From the NCBI GenBank assembly GCA_016715825.1, contig JADJXO010000007.1:62001-126000 (forward strand): a stretch of 64,000 bases of DNA, read 5' to 3'. Shown piece after piece: positions 63,033 to 64,000 of this stretch. Positions within the stretch are counted from its first letter, which is position 1. Each line of letters begins with the position of its first letter. Made by a program: the position numbers and the translations under genes. Below the pieces are notes generated by a model. The model saw nothing but the letters and a program-made list of their open reading frames with translations. It did not search any database and was not told the DNA's origin. The DNA is from Nitrospira sp. (GTDB lineage: Bacteria; Nitrospirota; Nitrospiria; Nitrospirales; Nitrospiraceae).

Positions 63033-64000
63033 TGATCGGGGTGTTCCTCTTCCTCTGGCTGGCGGCGGCGATTGGCTGTACGCAGAGCGGAGAAGGGACG
63101 GATCGTACGCCGACTGTTCTTGTGTTCAAGCATGGGAAATTATCCGGTGATGGGCGTGTGCTGTCCGACCTGCTCAGAGATTTCGAACGACAGCATGAAG
63201 GGGTCACGGTTCGCGAAGAGCTCTTACCGTCCGATTCGGACCGACAACATCAATACTATGCCATGAATTTGGACGGAGGAAAGGCTCCGTTCGATGTGCT
63301 GGGGATCGATACGATTTGGGCGCAGGAATTCGCCAAGGCCGGATGGATTGCCCCGCTGGACGGACTGCTGACTCCGGCTGAGCAAGAGGAGTTCTTTCCT
63401 GGTCCGATCGAGGCTGCGACTTTCAATGGCCGCCTGTATGCGGTGCCGTGGTATGTCGATGCAGGGGTTCTCTACTACCGGCGTGACTTGTTGGATCGTC
63501 ACGGTCTTGAACCACCGCGCACGTGGCTTGAGCTTGTTCAGGCCGCCAAGCTGATCCTGGATGCGGAACGAGACTCTCGCTTAGCCGGGTTTGTGTGGCA
63601 GGGGAAGCAATATGAAGGTCTGATGTGTGTCACGCTCGAGGTGCTGCGGAGTAACGGAACTGATCTCTGGAGCGGCGATCGAGACCGTGCCGAGTCTGGT
63701 CTGCGTTTCTTGCGAGAGACCATTTCGACCTACGGCATTACCCCGCTGTCCACCAGCATGGCCGATGAAGAATCCACTCGGTGGATGTTCGGTGAAGGCC
63801 ATGCGCTGTTCATGCGAAATTGGCCCTATGCCTGGTCCCTCCTGCAACAGAAGGGCTCGCCGGTTCGCGGGAAGGTGGGAGTCGTTTCGCTGCCGGCCTT
63901 TTCCGGATTTGCCAGTGCGCCGGTTCTCGGAGGGTGGATGCTCGCCATCCCGAAGAGTTCCACCCATCAAGCGATGGTGGGCGAGCTGATTAAGTTCTTG
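63029..64000 (+). CDS. Sugar ABC transporter substrate-binding lipoprotein, 3'-truncated by window edge
   Basis: Open from ATG 63029 to the window end (324 codons shown). The lipobox is AAAIGC, so the protein is a membrane-tethered solute receptor. The type I binding-protein pattern is clear: VLVFKHGKLSGDGRVLSDLL, APFDVLGIDTIWAQEFAKAG, WYVDAGVLYYRRDLLDRHGL and GHAMFMRNWPYAWSLLQQ, closest in style to trehalose/maltose receptors. The permease genes, if any, lie outside. Position next to solute-synthesis genes suggests uptake of a disaccharide or glucosylglycerate-like osmolyte. Confidence 0.9.
   Translation, partial: MMIGVFLFLWLAAAIGCTQSGEGTDRTPTVLVFKHGKLSGDGRVLSDLLRDFERQHEGVTVREELLPSDSDRQHQYYAMNLDGGKAPFDVLGIDTIWAQEFAKAGWIAPLDGLLTPAEQEEFFPGPIEAATFNGRLYAVPWYVDAGVLYYRRDLLDRHGLEPPRTWLELVQAAKLILDAERDSRLAGFVWQGKQYEGLMCVTLEVLRSNGTDLWSGDRDRAESGLRFLRETISTYGITPLSTSMADEESTRWMFGEGHALFMRNWPYAWSLLQQKGSPVRGKVGVVSLPAFSGFASAPVLGGWMLAIPKSSTHQAMVGELIKFL

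Overview
The window looks like a piece of a Nitrospira-type (phylum Nitrospirota) chromosome. This is inferred from gene content, not from a marker gene: Rh-type ammonium transporter, ferredoxin-dependent 2-oxoacid oxidoreductase, acetyl-CoA synthetase, PEP synthase, many small secreted proteins with no known function, a huge multi-PAS kinase, and an intergenic repeat of a kind I associate with Nitrospira. No rRNA, tRNA, CRISPR array, complete insertion sequence or prophage was seen.

Layout. 1-1.0 kb: 3' part of a DUF2130 coiled-coil gene. 1.2-13.2 kb: ion and solute homeostasis genes (Rh ammonium transporter; a leftward set of large MscS, SLC13 permease, beta-barrel protein and small MscS; CPA2 and CPA1 antiporters; K+ channel with RCK domain). 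13.4-15.1 kb: small DUF2934 and zinc-ribbon genes around a frameshifted sugar-phosphate nucleotidyltransferase. 15.1-28.8 kb: accessory-looking region of small exported or lipoprotein genes (Cu/Zn-SOD-like, TPR lipoprotein, PepSY-like, YtxH), a seven-PAS NarX-type histidine kinase with a LuxR/NarL response regulator, two receiver-only proteins, an SGNH protein and an HtrA remnant. Several promoters here carry the palindrome CTAGG-N6-CCTAG. 28.9-34.3 kb: acetyl-CoA synthetase, heme-binding DUF3365 protein, TPR protein, site-2 protease with CBS domains. 34.7-39.2 kb: 2-oxoacid:ferredoxin oxidoreductase operon ending in an FAD/Fe-S oxidoreductase, behind a sigma-54-like promoter. 40.5-47.4 kb: complete N-type ATPase operon in the order atpDCQRBEFAG, with a b-delta fusion and a Na+-type c subunit. 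47.5-56.3 kb: YHS protein, galT, TreT-like glycosyltransferase, PEP synthase, Ca2+/Na+ exchanger-like protein and P-type ATPase. 57.1-58.5 kb: a pair of copper-site (cupredoxin-like) exported proteins. 58.7-64 kb: glucosyl/mannosyl-glycerate compatible-solute genes, another glycosyltransferase, a TM-helix protein and the start of a sugar ABC binding lipoprotein.

How they fit together. The recurring theme is osmotic and ionic stress: mechanosensitive channels, K+ and Na+ movement, a probable Na+-pumping ATPase, Ca2+ export, and trehalose and glucosylglycerate metabolism. Carbon genes (acetyl-CoA synthetase, 2-oxoacid:ferredoxin oxidoreductase, PEP synthase) fit a reductive-TCA autotroph. The strongest candidate for something undescribed is the shared palindromic operator upstream of the sensor kinase and several orphan small genes, which suggests a local two-component regulon.
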